Positions 47,336 to 58,474 are shown, counted from the stretch's first letter. The stretch is DNA of 64,000 bases from Caprella mutica (GCA_947561585.1 CANNZV010000326.1:183710-247709), one strand, 5' to 3'. Notes: generated by a model not told the origin, from the sequence alone. Translations and numbers: made by a program.

Positions 47336-49624
47336 TTAACACTAGAACGGCCGCGGAGAATAACCCCCCTCAAAAGGCCGCGTGATATCAAAAATGATAT
47401 CACACAAATTATGCAATATTTCTATATATTTGATTTGTTTCACGGGTTTATATACTTTTTATATGCAAGATTAAATAAAAAAACTTCGCAATGAGTGTTT
47501 TTAAGTTTTTTTGAAAAAAAATTGTAACAAATTTATTCAATACTAAAATATTTATACCATAAGTTTATAACACCACGAGATATGAACAAATATTACAAAA
47601 GTACATTACAAAATTTTGGTCTGCTTAAGACATGTAAACTACTGGCATTTATTGCACGTTACTATAGTTTTGGTGCGAGCAATGCACGAGCCACACGCAT
47701 AATTATTGCACTTGTTGCAATGTTTGCCAGCGAAACGTCGTTTCCCTCCGCCGCCACAGTTGACCATACACCATTGCCGCTTTCATTTTTTGGTACAAGT
47801 GTTTGATTCAACATCAGAATCCTGATGTGTGCATTCCCAATTCTTCGATCAATTTGAGGATGAATTGACGTCGGGACATTTTACGTTTGGAGACCTCTTT
47901 GAATACAATGTAAGCATTTATTGTGGCAATATCCAATATGTTTTAAAACACTTGAAGAAGCCAAGTGTGTATCAAGCCTTAGCAGTGTGAAAGCGGGCCA
48001 TTTGGTCAAGTACATCCACACCATACTTTGTTTCATTGTAGTACTGAATGGATTCAGGCAATTTCTTCCTTCCCGGTGTAATTTGAACATCTAGATGGAC
48101 GGTGCCCAGAACCAGAACGTTTTCATTCCTTTTTTCTTGATACCCCTCCATTTTCTTCATTCAAAATCACACCGTGTTTTAACTTCCGTATGAATGTCCC
48201 TCCGTATCATATTCATTGTGCCAACGTGCTGGTGTTTCTCTGCTGAATTTCTTAGCAAGACTCAAAGATGTGAAGAATTTATCAGATGTTACATTACGTC
48301 CTTTTTTACGTAGGGTTCTATCAGCTGCATCACCACATATTCTGATAATGATTCATTTGCTGGCCGTTGAGTATCTTTTCCCAAATAAGGAAATCCATTC
48401 ACCAAATATTTTGACGAAGCATCGACTTCTAGCCAAAATTATATTCTGAATTTATCGGACTTGCTCGCAATTTATTGAGTGAATGGATATCGTGCTTTAG
48501 TTGGAAAAAGCTGTTCGTCAACTGTTATATCTGAATAAGGTTTATAGCAGGACTTACAGTTTTCTATGAATATGTTCCAAATAGTTGAAATCAAAGCAAA
48601 TTTATCTGTTTGAAGTCTCTCTGATCTAGTTGATCGGATATCGAATCTTATATACTTCAGCAATACCTTGTGCCTGTTTCGGCTCATTGTTTTCCTAAAA
48701 AAATTGATGCCCCACTCCTTGGACCAGATAAAATCCACTGGTCGTCCTTTGGCAAGAAGTCCTCTACCCACCCAGCATGACACCGAATAGCTTGTACATA
48801 TCTTCCCTACTCGTTTTCCATGAGTCATCATTTTTTTTAGATTGTGCTTCTTTTTTTGTACAATTTACTATGTGATCCGCAATAAATTTATCAATGAATC
48901 AAAGAAAAGCTGAACTAACATTTTCGGAAACATTCCGTTTTGCATACAAAGACGGGCCCGCTACTTCTTTCAAGATATTCATTTGCTGTAGCCTGCCCGT
49001 TCTGTGATTGTCAAGTGTCATCATAGTCCACACTGTTTTATCCTTAGCAGTAAAGGTCACAGAAGACTAAGCAACTCTTGTTTGTGATAAGAATGAGTGA
49101 TCCTGTTTGATGTCAGTTTCATCTGAAAAAAAAAGAAACTAGTTATGATCTATAAAATATATAAAGTTTTACTACAAAAATTATTTGACGTTATGAAACG
49201 GAAATACAGATCACCAGAAAATCTAAATGCCTTCATAAAATAATACACAAAACTAAAATGGTTTTATATCTTCAATTATAGTTACCTTGTGTCTCTGCTA
49301 ATGTTCCTTCTTGATTCGGTTCCTGGATATTATGAATCAACAAGACAAGTTGCAACACATTCACTGACGGTAAGAGACCGTTTGAGAGTAGCAGAGCGCT
49401 GTATTGACGTGTATCAACTTTGATATCACGGCCCGCCGAGGTATGACGAATAAATACTTAAAAATTATTTTATGTATCATAGTATATTTTACGTTAGTGC
49501 AACATCTATACTAGTTATGAAAAGTCATAAAATATTAAGCTTCTATCTTAAAGTGTTTGCGAGTTATAACAGTTTGAAATCGCAGGTGATATCACAAATG
49601 ATATCACGGCCGTTCTAGTGTTAA
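47336..49624 (-). mobile_element. piggyBac-type element, complete ends, 2.28 kb
   Basis: Both ends abut TTAA (47336-47339 and 49621-49624), the piggyBac target. The TIR is CACTAGAACGGCCG at the left and its exact reverse complement at the right. Just inside each end lies an imperfect 22-bp palindrome built on GTGATATC/GATATCAC (47382-47403 and 49586-49607). A further GATATCACGGCC occurs at 49422. A decayed transposase fills the minus strand. It is inserted inside the hAT-type element. Confidence 0.92.
47640..49000 (-). pseudogene. piggyBac transposase, frameshifted but nearly complete
   Basis: The minus reading 48831-48472 contains WSKEWGINFFRKTMSRNRHK, LKYIRFD, LISTIWNIFIENCKSCYKP and ITVDEQLFPTKARYPF, the N-terminal catalytic region with the first conserved D in VDEQ. 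Following frames give VTSDKFFTSLSLAKKF (second D, about 48290), KYGVDVLDQMARFHT (third D, VDVLDQM, about 48020) and, at the end, a cysteine-rich domain CNKCNNYACGSC ... CNKC (47700-47643) before the stop. At least four frameshifts or stops disrupt it. The order and spacing equal a normal piggyBac protein. Confidence 0.88.
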
Positions 49625-50220
49625 AACGTTTATTTATGTATTTTTAGTTCTATGCTTGGTACACTGAAAATGAGTAACTTTTAGTAAAATGATTGTAGCA
49701 TCCGAAATATTATTTGAATTACTTTAAATTTGTTTTAAAAGTTACTCGCAATGTAGATGCACATTTCCTGAAATTTTCAAGAAAACCATTTAGTTAAACC
49801 CATTTTATTGCAATCAACACATCCGCATAAAAGCGTAAGACGATGTGTAAGTTGATCGTATTAGGCGGTTTTGTCTTAATATCAAATATTCACATTGCGT
49901 ATCATTATTATGGTCGTACTATGAATCATTGTTTGAATATCAGTTGGTCGCACTGCGTGGATTTGTCTGAATATCACTTACAACTGATTAGCTATCATGG
50001 GTCGTGCACTTGTTTAGACTTTTATCTAGATTCCTCAGATAACTTTAACATTTTATATTTTAAAAGAAGCGGCAGCACTGTAGCGCGAAAAACCTCTATC
50101 GCTTCTGAAAAAAGTAGCGGCGCTACCGCTACGTTAGCACAGAATCAGCGGCAGCAAAAACAAGCGCCGCTATTAGCACGCGCTACAAGTAGTGGCGCTG
50201 TGCCCACCTCTGCTTCTAGG

Positions 50221-50672
50221 TTCCTCCGTCACACCCCGTCCCCACACCCATTCCCTCCCACCTAACCCCCTACCAGCACCCCCCGTACAGCTAACCTCGT
50301 GGTATTTCCTACTCCCTTCCATCTGCAATACCACCCCACACCTCCTACATCCACACGTCACCCTCCCCTCTGCTGCCCTATGCATCTCTTCTAATGTACA
50401 GTTAATTCACCTTTAAATTACATACCTTCCCACATCCCTCATACCTACATGGTAAATCTATTTCCCCCTTACCTATGTTCCTACTTAGAGCTAACTCATT
50501 CGTCCCCAATACAAACTCATGCCCACGCTGTCTCTCCCATAGATCCAAATGATCCATTCTCTCATTCACCGCATCCTTCCATATATCTCTATCGCTGCAC
50601 AATCTCTCCACATCCGTCCAATCAATCGCTGCCTCTTTCAATAACCTCTTCCAATACAACACAGTCTCAGGC
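50221..50672 (-). pseudogene. LINE-C copy 1: C-terminal zinc-knuckle region
   Basis: The minus reading 50674-50402 contains VLYWKRLLKEAAIDWTDVER, LCSDRDIWKDAVNERMDHL and RYEGCGKVC. The next frame gives RVTCGCRRCG and YHEVSC. It parallels the second copy (58950-58640: VLYWKLLLREGRTNRTDIEK). It is the C-terminal region of the LINE after the RT. The frame stops at the hAT insertion on one side and at the array-ended element 6 on the other. Confidence 0.75.
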
Positions 50673-50681
50673 ACCTTTCTC

Positions 50682-51754
50682 GGGAAACGGACTATTCCCC
50701 GCCGAACTATTCCCCGCCGGTCTTTTACCCGCCGGACTTTTCCCCGCCTATTTTTTTTTAACTTAATCCTTGGAAGACAATTTGATATTAAGATTTTTTA
50801 ACTAGTTTTTTTGAAAAAAAAATCGTTTTGACTAATAAATCTATTGCCGTGGAATTGTAAATCAAAGTCTGCCGTCGCAACTAACCAATTTTTTAGATTT
50901 TTTTTTAAACATTGTTGCATGGAAATTGGTCACTTGCCAACTCCTTGAACCGAACCCGTTTTGTAGTTACTCTTTTGATAATTAGTTTTCATTGGAGACT
51001 TTTAGAAAAATGTACAGCTTTATATCTAAATCGTCCTCAAATCTGACTTCTTGAAAAGTCTTGATTTAAGGATTTCTACACTCTAACTTATGTATTTTCA
51101 TAATAATGGTTTAACCATTGTAAGTTCTTTAAGGAATAAATATCAAATATGCATAATAGAAAAAAAGACACTATAAAAAGAAGCCGATATTAAGTGTAAT
51201 AAAAAAAATATATAGTAGGATTATTATTTCTGTTGTCTATTATATTAATTGTCAAATTAATAAACTACAATTAAATGTATACTTCTAGAAAAGTATATAT
51301 TTGAACTAGAAGTAAATAAATGAACATTTTTAATAATAACTGGCAAAGAAAATTATAAATTCGCGATATGTATAACTTTAGAGCTGAAATAAACTGAATT
51401 AATCGTAGCTTCTTAGACTAAATTGCGACATTTTGCAATCCATTAGAATTGCCATAATGTTTTGAACTTGGTAGCATATCTTAATTCTATGTAAATTTAC
51501 GAAGATACATTCTTAAAATATAAACGACCAATATGGACACATACGGAAATCAAAGATAAAAATAAGACTGTATTATTGTGTAAGTCTGTTAATAAAATGT
51601 GTCTTCTATTGATAAATGGTTTGTTTTATCGAAATTATAATTTAATAGCCCAAAATACTATTTTTCTATTCGGCGGGGAAAAGTCCGGCGGATAATAGTC
51701 CTGGCGGGGAAAAATCCGTCGGGGAATGATCCGGCGGGGAAAAGTCCTAGTGCC
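50682..51754. mobile_element. Array-ended element 6 with 9-bp target duplication, in LINE-C
   Basis: A 1073-bp insert. The left array (50682-50757) is of 15-16 bp units such as ACTATTCCCCGCCGG. The right array (51668-51754) is inverted, with GGCGGGGAAAAGTCCGG. The flanks are ACCTTTCTC (50673-50681) and AACTTTCTC (51755-51763), an 8/9 duplication. Removing the insert restores the LINE-C reading (AEK between two conserved blocks), as seen in the uninterrupted copy near 58805. The interior is AT-rich and noncoding. Confidence 0.9.
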
Positions 51755-51763
51755 AACTTTCTC

Positions 51764-53770
51764 AGCTCTTACAACTTCTCATACCATCCTAGCACCACCG
51801 CTTTGAATGAAAGGCATGTGCCTTTCATTGCCCATTCGCATCACATGACCCACTCTCTCAAGCGCTCTCTTCTCAATCTTCCATGCCACCGATTTCACAC
51901 CTAACCTAGCTCTCACATCAGTCATAATTCACTCACATTGCTTCCATTCGTCTCAAAAGTTGGCCTCCCCTATCATTCAATACATATCTATAACATTTGT
52001 CCATCTACTTTTGCAGCCGATTCGCATCCCTTTTATACCACGTTCGTACCTGACAGTCAAACAATATTGCACTCTCCACGTGCATCTCAATCACTCTCTA
52101 TTGCCACCTCTTCGTCATTCGCGACCCTTCCAATTGCCCTTTCACTCTCTACCATACACCATTCGCTCTCTTAATCATATTCTTCACATCCGCATCCGCA
52201 CCTATCCAACTACCTAACATTCTAATCTCATTCGCGTCTTCCATACCAAACTCAAGCTCCTCCTCCTTATCCATATTGTTCCGCTCCTCTCATCTACTCA
52301 TTAGCTCTTTCACAGCATCCACACAATCATTCCTCTCCTCTTTCACACCAACAATCGTCGTATCATCCGCAAACAACACACACATCACTCGCACCTCTTA
52401 CGCCTCGGTATTCATTCGCTCCAAATTCCTTTCACCCGCAAATGACCAACCAGGTATCCACTTCCATACCACACCAGCATTCACACCTCTTTCATTCTCG
52501 GCCTGCCACATTACCGCCTGATGAAATATTTTAAAAAGGATCGGTGATGGGGCGCAGCCTTCACGCAAACCTTTCTAAGGCACCCACGACTCACTTATCC
52601 ATTCCCTACCTTTCACTCGATACACAGTTGTCTGATGCAAATCTACAATCGTTTCCGGACACTTCCCTAATGCTTCGCAACCACTCTCGCTAGCACTCTA
52701 CTCCCCATCGCAAGCAAACGCACCCCCCTGTAATTATTCCTATCACATTTCTTAAACAATGGCACCATCACATCCACTTTCAACGATTCATCCCACCTAT
52801 CTGCTCACCTATCAAACATCACTTCCACCATCTCAATCACTCTCTCTTTCACTTCCTCGCATGCCATCCTCACATACCCTATCCTCAATTCATCCACACC
52901 AGGCTCTCTCATAGCACTTTCAATCTCTACACGTTCAGGTATCTCAATCATAAACTCATTCGCTTCTCTCGCATCCGCATCCATCCACAAATCCCTCGCT
53001 CCTTCTACTGCCGCTGCTATCATACAAGTTTCCACCTCAAACCTTTCTGCAGTCACACTCTCAAAATGCTCCTTGCATTCATTCACAGGTATATTCCCAC
53101 TCGCAGGTGCTTTCTTACTTCCTCTCATACCTAACTCACGCAACACTTTATACATTATACCAATCTTTCCACTACTACACGCTTCTGCACATTATTTCAT
53201 CTTTTCATCCACCATTCTCTCTCCAGTCTTCTCAATTCAAGCTTCTCTGTCATTATAGCTGCTTTCACACTCTCTCTCGCTGCCTTACATTCTCTTCCGC
53301 TCTCTCTCTAATGCAAAATCTCTTATTCACTCTCCTCTTAAGCCTTCTCCTCGCCTCCAACCTTTCAACTACCACCACTATAGCTTCCACAGTCTCCCTG
53401 ATCCTACTCTTCATCCCTCTCAACTCCTCCTCATGGCCTATCATCCAGGAGTTAGCCACAGCCTTCCTCATCACACCGCTAACCTCTTTCGCTACTTCTA
53501 TCATCACACCAGTCAAAATATCATATTCAGTCCTACTATCATCCCCTCTCGGACCCCACTCCTCTATCTTCACCCTAGTCTTCTCTTTGTACTCATCCAT
53601 CTTGTCTACTTCCTTCAACATCTCCCACCTTATCCTTGGAGATCGGATCTCCGTCCTCCCTATTCTCCTCCACCATGGACCCCTCCTACCATGCTTCATA
53701 AAACTATTCACATAACTCAAATCATTCCCCTCACACCATTCTATAAAGTCCCTGCCTGCCTCACTTACTC
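51764..53770 (-). pseudogene. LINE-C copy 1: reverse transcriptase part
   Basis: Minus strand, strongly purine-rich. From 53720: a pre-RT segment (KEVDKMDEYKEKTRVKIEEW), then SGNIPVNECKEHFESV and IGYVRMACEEVKERVIEMVE (53155-52805). Next come RWDESLKVDVMVPLFKK and NNYRGVRLLAMGSRVLARVV (about 52800-52690), the RT fingers. The catalytic box is LFADDTTI at 52376-52355 (YADD spelled FADD). Further on is the RMLGSWIGADADV region. Numerous frameshifts occur. The clade is uncertain (RTE/CR1-like spelling), but the two copies in this window define it as a family. Confidence 0.8.
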
Positions 53771-53775
53771 TACCT

Positions 53776-54150
53776 CAGTGGTTCTTAAAGTATTTTTCTC
53801 GCGCATCCCTTGCTTTTCTCAGGCACCCACTGAGCATTGTATTGCATTGAAATTAATTGAAAAGCTACTATTATAATACACGTTTTTGGTTACTATGATG
53901 TTAGAAAAGTTCAAATATACTTCATGTATATTCTGCATGATATTAACAGCAACCATCACACTCCTAAAGGTATAAGTAACACATACAATAAGAATTCCAG
54001 GCACCCCCAATACACAATCCAGGCCCCAAAGGAGCCTGGTATCAGGTACCTCCACAATATCACTCCCAGAATTTTGTGCACTAAACCTGTCTGTAGCCAT
54101 TGATGAAGCTGCAAGAAAGGTGGACCTAACATATTACTCAACTTACTATA
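53776..54150. mobile_element. Possible hAT-type end (CAGTGGTTCTTAAA) and uncharacterised sequence
   Basis: CAGTGGTTCTTAAAG at 53776 matches the common hAT terminus CAGTGGTTCTCAAA and lies exactly where LINE-C copy 1 fades. I could not find the opposite end before 54190, so only one terminus is supported. Confidence 0.4.
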
Positions 54151-54197
54151 TTTATAACGTGAGCAGCCATGATATCAAAGATATTATACTATAATAA

Positions 54198-54848
54198 GAT
54201 ACACTACTCTCGCCAATTTTATTTTCTCTGCCATCTGGTTTCGAAAGCGAGAACTAGAATTGAAATATAGTAAGGACAATTGAGGTATGTTGTTTGCGTG
54301 ACGTCATAACAGCAAAACTCTAAAATCATATTTAAGAAAATTGAAGAAAGAAACATTATAAAAACTGTTTATTTATTTCCATCATAAGAAACAGTGATGA
54401 ATCCATTCATATTATTCACATTGTTTAACCTTAATTTTCTATTACTGTGTGTTGCCTTGTTGACAACATGGTCGCAAATCACTCGATTTGTGATAACAGC
54501 TCATAAAGCTTACCTACCCTACTAGGAATACCAATATTGATAGGTTGCGACAACTGACTAATTTGTGACGTGATATAAGCAAGGGAACAAAATTTCAAAA
54601 GAAAATAATGGGTCTAGCAGGTTAAATAATTTTTTTAATACATATATATTTATTATATTTTGCAAATTAATAACTATTATTTAACAAATTTACCTTCTTC
54701 AATTGTTTTATATATCATTTTAAGTGTTGCTGTTATGACGTCATGCACACAACATATACCTCGATTGTCCTTACTATATTTCAATTCTAGTTCCCGCTTT
54801 TGAAACCAGATGGCTTTTGAAACCAGAAATTGGCGAGAGTATTGTATC
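54198..54848. mobile_element. TIR element with ~150-bp inverted repeats
   Basis: The left arm starts GATACACTACTCTCGCCAA. The right arm (reverse complement) starts GATACAATACTCTCGCCAA. The arms share GCCATCTGGTTTC.AAAGCG, AACTAGAATTGAAATATAGT and GTGACGTCATAACAGCAA. The right arm contains a small internal duplication (TTTTGAAACCAGA twice). The middle (~330 bp) is noncoding. The superfamily is undetermined. Confidence 0.85.
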
Positions 54849-54876
54849 TTTGGTGAGATCTTCTCCATCTCTTAAG

Positions 54877-55071
54877 GTACATTTTGCATGAAGCGATTAT
54901 CGCTCAGTAATCATCGCCCAGCGATTATCGCTGAGTACTATTTCAATGCTATTCCTATGTGGCTCTTTTGCAACGAACGATAATCGTCGCTGAGCACTTG
55001 TTCAATGATTCCTATTGCTAGGCTATCATCGCTGAAAGATGATTGCTATGATCGCTGCTTGCAAAATGTAC
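54877..55071. mobile_element. 195-bp MITE with CGATTATCGC-type internal repeats
   Basis: The left end GTACATTTTGCATGAAGCGAT and the right end in reverse GTACATTTTGCAAGCAGCGAT form the TIR. Inside, GCGATTATCGCT and relatives (ATCATCGC, CGATAATCGTCGC) recur about eight times in both orientations, giving a densely palindromic interior. It is noncoding. Confidence 0.8.
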
Positions 55072-56150
55072 GTTTAGAGTTTAGATGGACATTAATAGAA
55101 AGTCCAAAAAATTGTTAAAGAAAATTAGTTTTAAAGTAATGTCATATCACTAATTTTTGTACATTAAATAAATGTGAGAGTACACATTTCATTTAGAGAA
55201 GCATTAAGAAACTCACCTCAAGGTTGCTTTCTAATGATTAAATCATCCTAGCCCAATTATCAGAAATATAAGTAGTTGGAGTACTTTGCTATTTTCATTC
55301 CTACTGAATTTATAACTTAATCCATATCAAGGTGTGTTTTTAATAATTTTGAAGAATAGTAGATTGACTGATTAGTTATATTTCCTATGCTATATATTTC
55401 TATTATGTGATTGAAAATAGTGTGTAGCTAGTAACACGTTGAAAACTATAATTGCTAAAAGCACACGCGTAAATACCATCTTCTCAATTTCATCTTCATC
55501 GTCACATATTTTGTAAAGTCTTCCAATATTTAGGGTAATTTAGTGAGGTTAACTCCTCATATTCAATATTTATTGTAAATGTTATGTTACCTTCTTCATT
55601 CCTTAGTAAACCACTCATTTTACTTCCAAAACCAACAAGTTTCACTGGAAAGCACAGTAATGGTCCCACAAAAAAAAAATCCCCAACCTTGATTTTCGAT
55701 GCAAATGGGAACGGGAATATTTTATAACTACTGGGAAGCTTTATGTTACAAACTCTTCAAAAGACTGATTTCTAAACTGTAAACATGGTTCCTTCCAAAT
55801 AGATGATTGTTTGGTACAGTGGTTGATATCAGCAATACACTCTCAAGATATTCTACCTTCTTTCTGTGCCACGAAATATTGAGTTGACCTCTCTACATTA
55901 GGTTACATTCATAGAGCCTCCATTTTGGGAAACTTAAATGCCAATGCACATGATCCTTCCTGGCATGACTCAAAATCAATTGTGACATATGTACCTGTCA
56001 TAATCTGAGATTTTATTCTATTCCATTGACTTGACTCTGGAAGCTCGTTGAAAGGTCTTTCGGGTCCTTTATTAGATAATTTTTCAATTGGGTCTGCACT
56101 AATCGAGGAGAAGTTGCGTCGATCCTTGTTGTACTTCAAGAGAAGACAGA
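55072..56150. other. No firmly recognisable feature
   Basis: AT-rich. The minus frame 56139-55909 (76 codons) shows no domain. It may be part of the LINE-type sequence that follows on the other strand. Confidence 0.35.
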
Positions 56151-56637
56151 TGGACTGCTTATTCAGCAGATGTTAATGAGCAGATCCATAATTTCGTTCT
56201 TGCAGCATTCTCTTTCTTTAGACAGGTTGGAAGGTCCTCAGGCTGAGGACCTGACGGTTTGGCTTACCCTTCCTACTCAGGTATCAGTGCTCTTTGGGTC
56301 CTCCTTAGCTTGTCACTGAGGCTTCTATTCTAATTTTGTCGATAAAAACCTTTCATTATTTATTATTCCTATATTTTGTCTAATATTTTCAAAGCATGAC
56401 TTCAGTTCCATTCACTCTACTACTAGTATTATCTCACTACTTCATCCCTATAACAGCCTTATCCTTCGCAAGTCACTGTCCAGTTCCCTTGTGGCTGTTT
56501 TTGACTTTTCGAAGATCTTCGATTCTGTTCTTCAGCAAATCCTGTTGTCCTAGATTTTGAACTCGGACTTTCCTCCAAATTATAAGCGATAGTTGGCATG
56601 CAAAGATACTTTTAGCAGAATAGAAACTTAAGCCTAG
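56150..56637 (+). pseudogene. LINE reverse transcriptase scrap (motif A)
   Basis: The plus reading near 56485-56570 gives VAVFDFSKIFDSVLQQILLS, matching RT motif A (FVDFSKAFDSV.H..LL.KL) with the catalytic D retained. Upstream, DGLLIQQMLMSRSII near 56155 may belong to the fingers. The fragment ends exactly where the TIR element at 56638 begins, so that element has cut or replaced the rest. Confidence 0.6.
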
Positions 56638-58192
56638 GTCACACTGCCCGAACTTTGTTTGGCCGTTCCTTGAGCGGTAAAAAAAATTCATCACCGCACG
56701 TTACCGTTCAAAAAAGTTGGTCGCCGTTAACCCTAATGAGTTTGACGTGTGTTTTTTAAGCACATTTTTTTCAAATTACTTTATATCTTTCATGTCATTC
56801 CTTTCAATTTACCAGCCTTTCTTGAGTTTGTTCCTACATAAATACCAAATATATTTTTGTATTTAAAAGTTTGAAAATATTTACGTAACGGCATAAATCA
56901 GCGTAAATCACGTAAATTATGAAAATAATTGCACTGTGGTGGCGTGTGGCAATGTAGAAATATAATTTGGTTAGCAATATGTCCACGTTTTCACGTAGTA
57001 CACACACATGCGCGAGCTTTGATCGGGTCACACTCCACTCAATCAAAGCTCTGCTCTCTCAGTTACCAATGTTTATATACCTATGTATTTATTTCTCCTT
57101 ATATGTTCAATGGTGAACAATAAGGTGACCTTTGCGTATAGGAAAACAACCTTTCCTTAACGCTAGTAATATCTTGTGCAGTTCAAAACATTCGGAGCGG
57201 TAGGAGTGAACATAAGCGGTGCTCTAGCGTATACGGCGTTGCCTGAACAATGACGGAACTTTCGGTGAACGTTATGGGGATCGTTTACCAGTTTTGCTAG
57301 CTACCAATAATACTCGTCCGATTGAGCTGAGATTTTGACATACGGTATAAAATGCTACAAATCTTTGAAGTTACTCATATAAATTTTTCATTTTGTGGCC
57401 CCCCTCCGTGGGGACCGAAAAACTGTTTTTCGGCCCCCACGAAAAGTCTGTAGACTCAATGGGGTTGGTCCTACATTAATATTTATGGAGCTAATATGTT
57501 TAGCTGAATTTTCCTAAGATTGTGTTGCGGGCTTTTTTTAAATTTCGATCTGAATATTTAGTTATTTCATATAAAAAAAATCAATTTTTTTCACTTTTTT
57601 CACTTAATTTTTTTTTCAAAATAAAAAAAAAATTGAAATCGAAATTAAAAAAAAATCCCTCTTTACAATCATATGAAGTTTGAGCTGAACATATTAGCTT
57701 CTATGAATTTTTCTGTTGGACCAACTCCCATTGAGTCTATAGACTTGACGACAGTACGATTTGAGTAAAAAAGTTACCGAGATATTGGAGTAAACAAAAA
57801 AAGCTCATCAGGTCGCTTTTAGGGGACCAAAGGTCCCCCCTGCCCACGACGAAGCCATCTACCAGAAATGTGAGGCTATTATACAACATCAGGTCGCTTC
57901 GGGGGAACCAAAGGGCCTCCCTGGAAGCTATCTACCAAAAATGGGAGGCTATTACGCAACAAAACACGAAAGCAACCCCTCCCCTACATTATTCGAACCC
58001 CTGACCCACTTCTAGTTGCCACAGCGAACTGAAATTTTCTGTACGTTTTCTTTAGACTGTTTTCTAGCGAACTGAAGTAAAAAAAATCTGTAAAAATTCC
58101 AAAAAACAAGTAAACGATCCCATTAACAAGCGGTGATGATTTTTCTGTCCTCGCTTCAGGAACACTCCAGTAAAGTTCCTCCAGTGTGACCG
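56638..58192. mobile_element. TIR element with GGTCACACTG ends and a nested palindromic insert
   Basis: The left end GGTCACACTGCCCGAACTTT and the right end (reverse complement) GGTCACACTGGAGGAACTTT continue through GTTCCT and ATCATCACCGC. Inside, a second inverted pair GGATCGTTTACC (57278) / GGTAAACGATCC-like (58110-58121) marks another element. Its core has an inverted repeat (GTCTGTAGACTCAATGGG near 57450 against CCCATTGAGTCTATAGAC near 57728). It also has two ~90-bp direct repeats (57808-57893 and 57894-57962). No coding sequence was recognised. Confidence 0.65.
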
Positions 58193-58324
58193 GGTCTTCA
58201 ATTGATGAACATCAACATTCGCTTTATATCAAAAATCAATCAGATTTTCTTATAGATTTCATCCACTCAGCTCCGCAGTCAAAAGCAGTATTCTGCTATA
58301 CCAATGTTAAACCCCCACCGAGCC

Positions 58325-58474
58325 AACGCTCACACTAAAAGAACACCGAACTATCAACGCTCGCATTACCATACTTGGTTTTCCCTTTTGTGTACGGTAA
58401 CGAGCGTTGTCGAAATTTGGTTTATTCTCCCTCCGTTCAAGGAACGCTCCAACAAAGTTCGGGCGGTGTGACAT
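58325..58474. mobile_element. 150-bp MITE related to the GGTCACACTG element
   Basis: The right end (reverse complement) GTCACACCGCCCGAACTTTG is closer to the left terminus at 56638 than that element's own right end is. The left end is CTCACACTAAAAGAAC, and inverted AACGCTCG stretches form the inner arms. It is a short internally deleted relative lying next to the larger copy. Confidence 0.6.

Larger units (their letters stand above)
46178..50212. mobile_element. hAT-type element, 4.0 kb, with 8-bp target duplication, carrying nested elements
   Basis: The ends are CAGAGGTGGGCA (left) and TGCCCACCTCTG (right), typical hAT termini. The flanks are CTCCTAGG (46170-46177) and CTTCTAGG (50213-50220), an 8-bp duplication with one mismatch. 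Both subterminal regions are GC-rich and full of CAGCGGCGCT / AGCGGCGCTACCGCTA repeats, in contrast to the AT-rich interior. No hAT transposase was recognised. The interior is occupied by a Tc1 relic and a piggyBac element. It is inserted in LINE-C copy 1. Confidence 0.85.

Noticed and set aside
52805..53876. Plus-strand frames of up to 202 codons (S/L/F/P-rich)
   Set aside because: They are antisense to the LINE-C reverse transcriptase. The minus strand carries the recognisable motifs.
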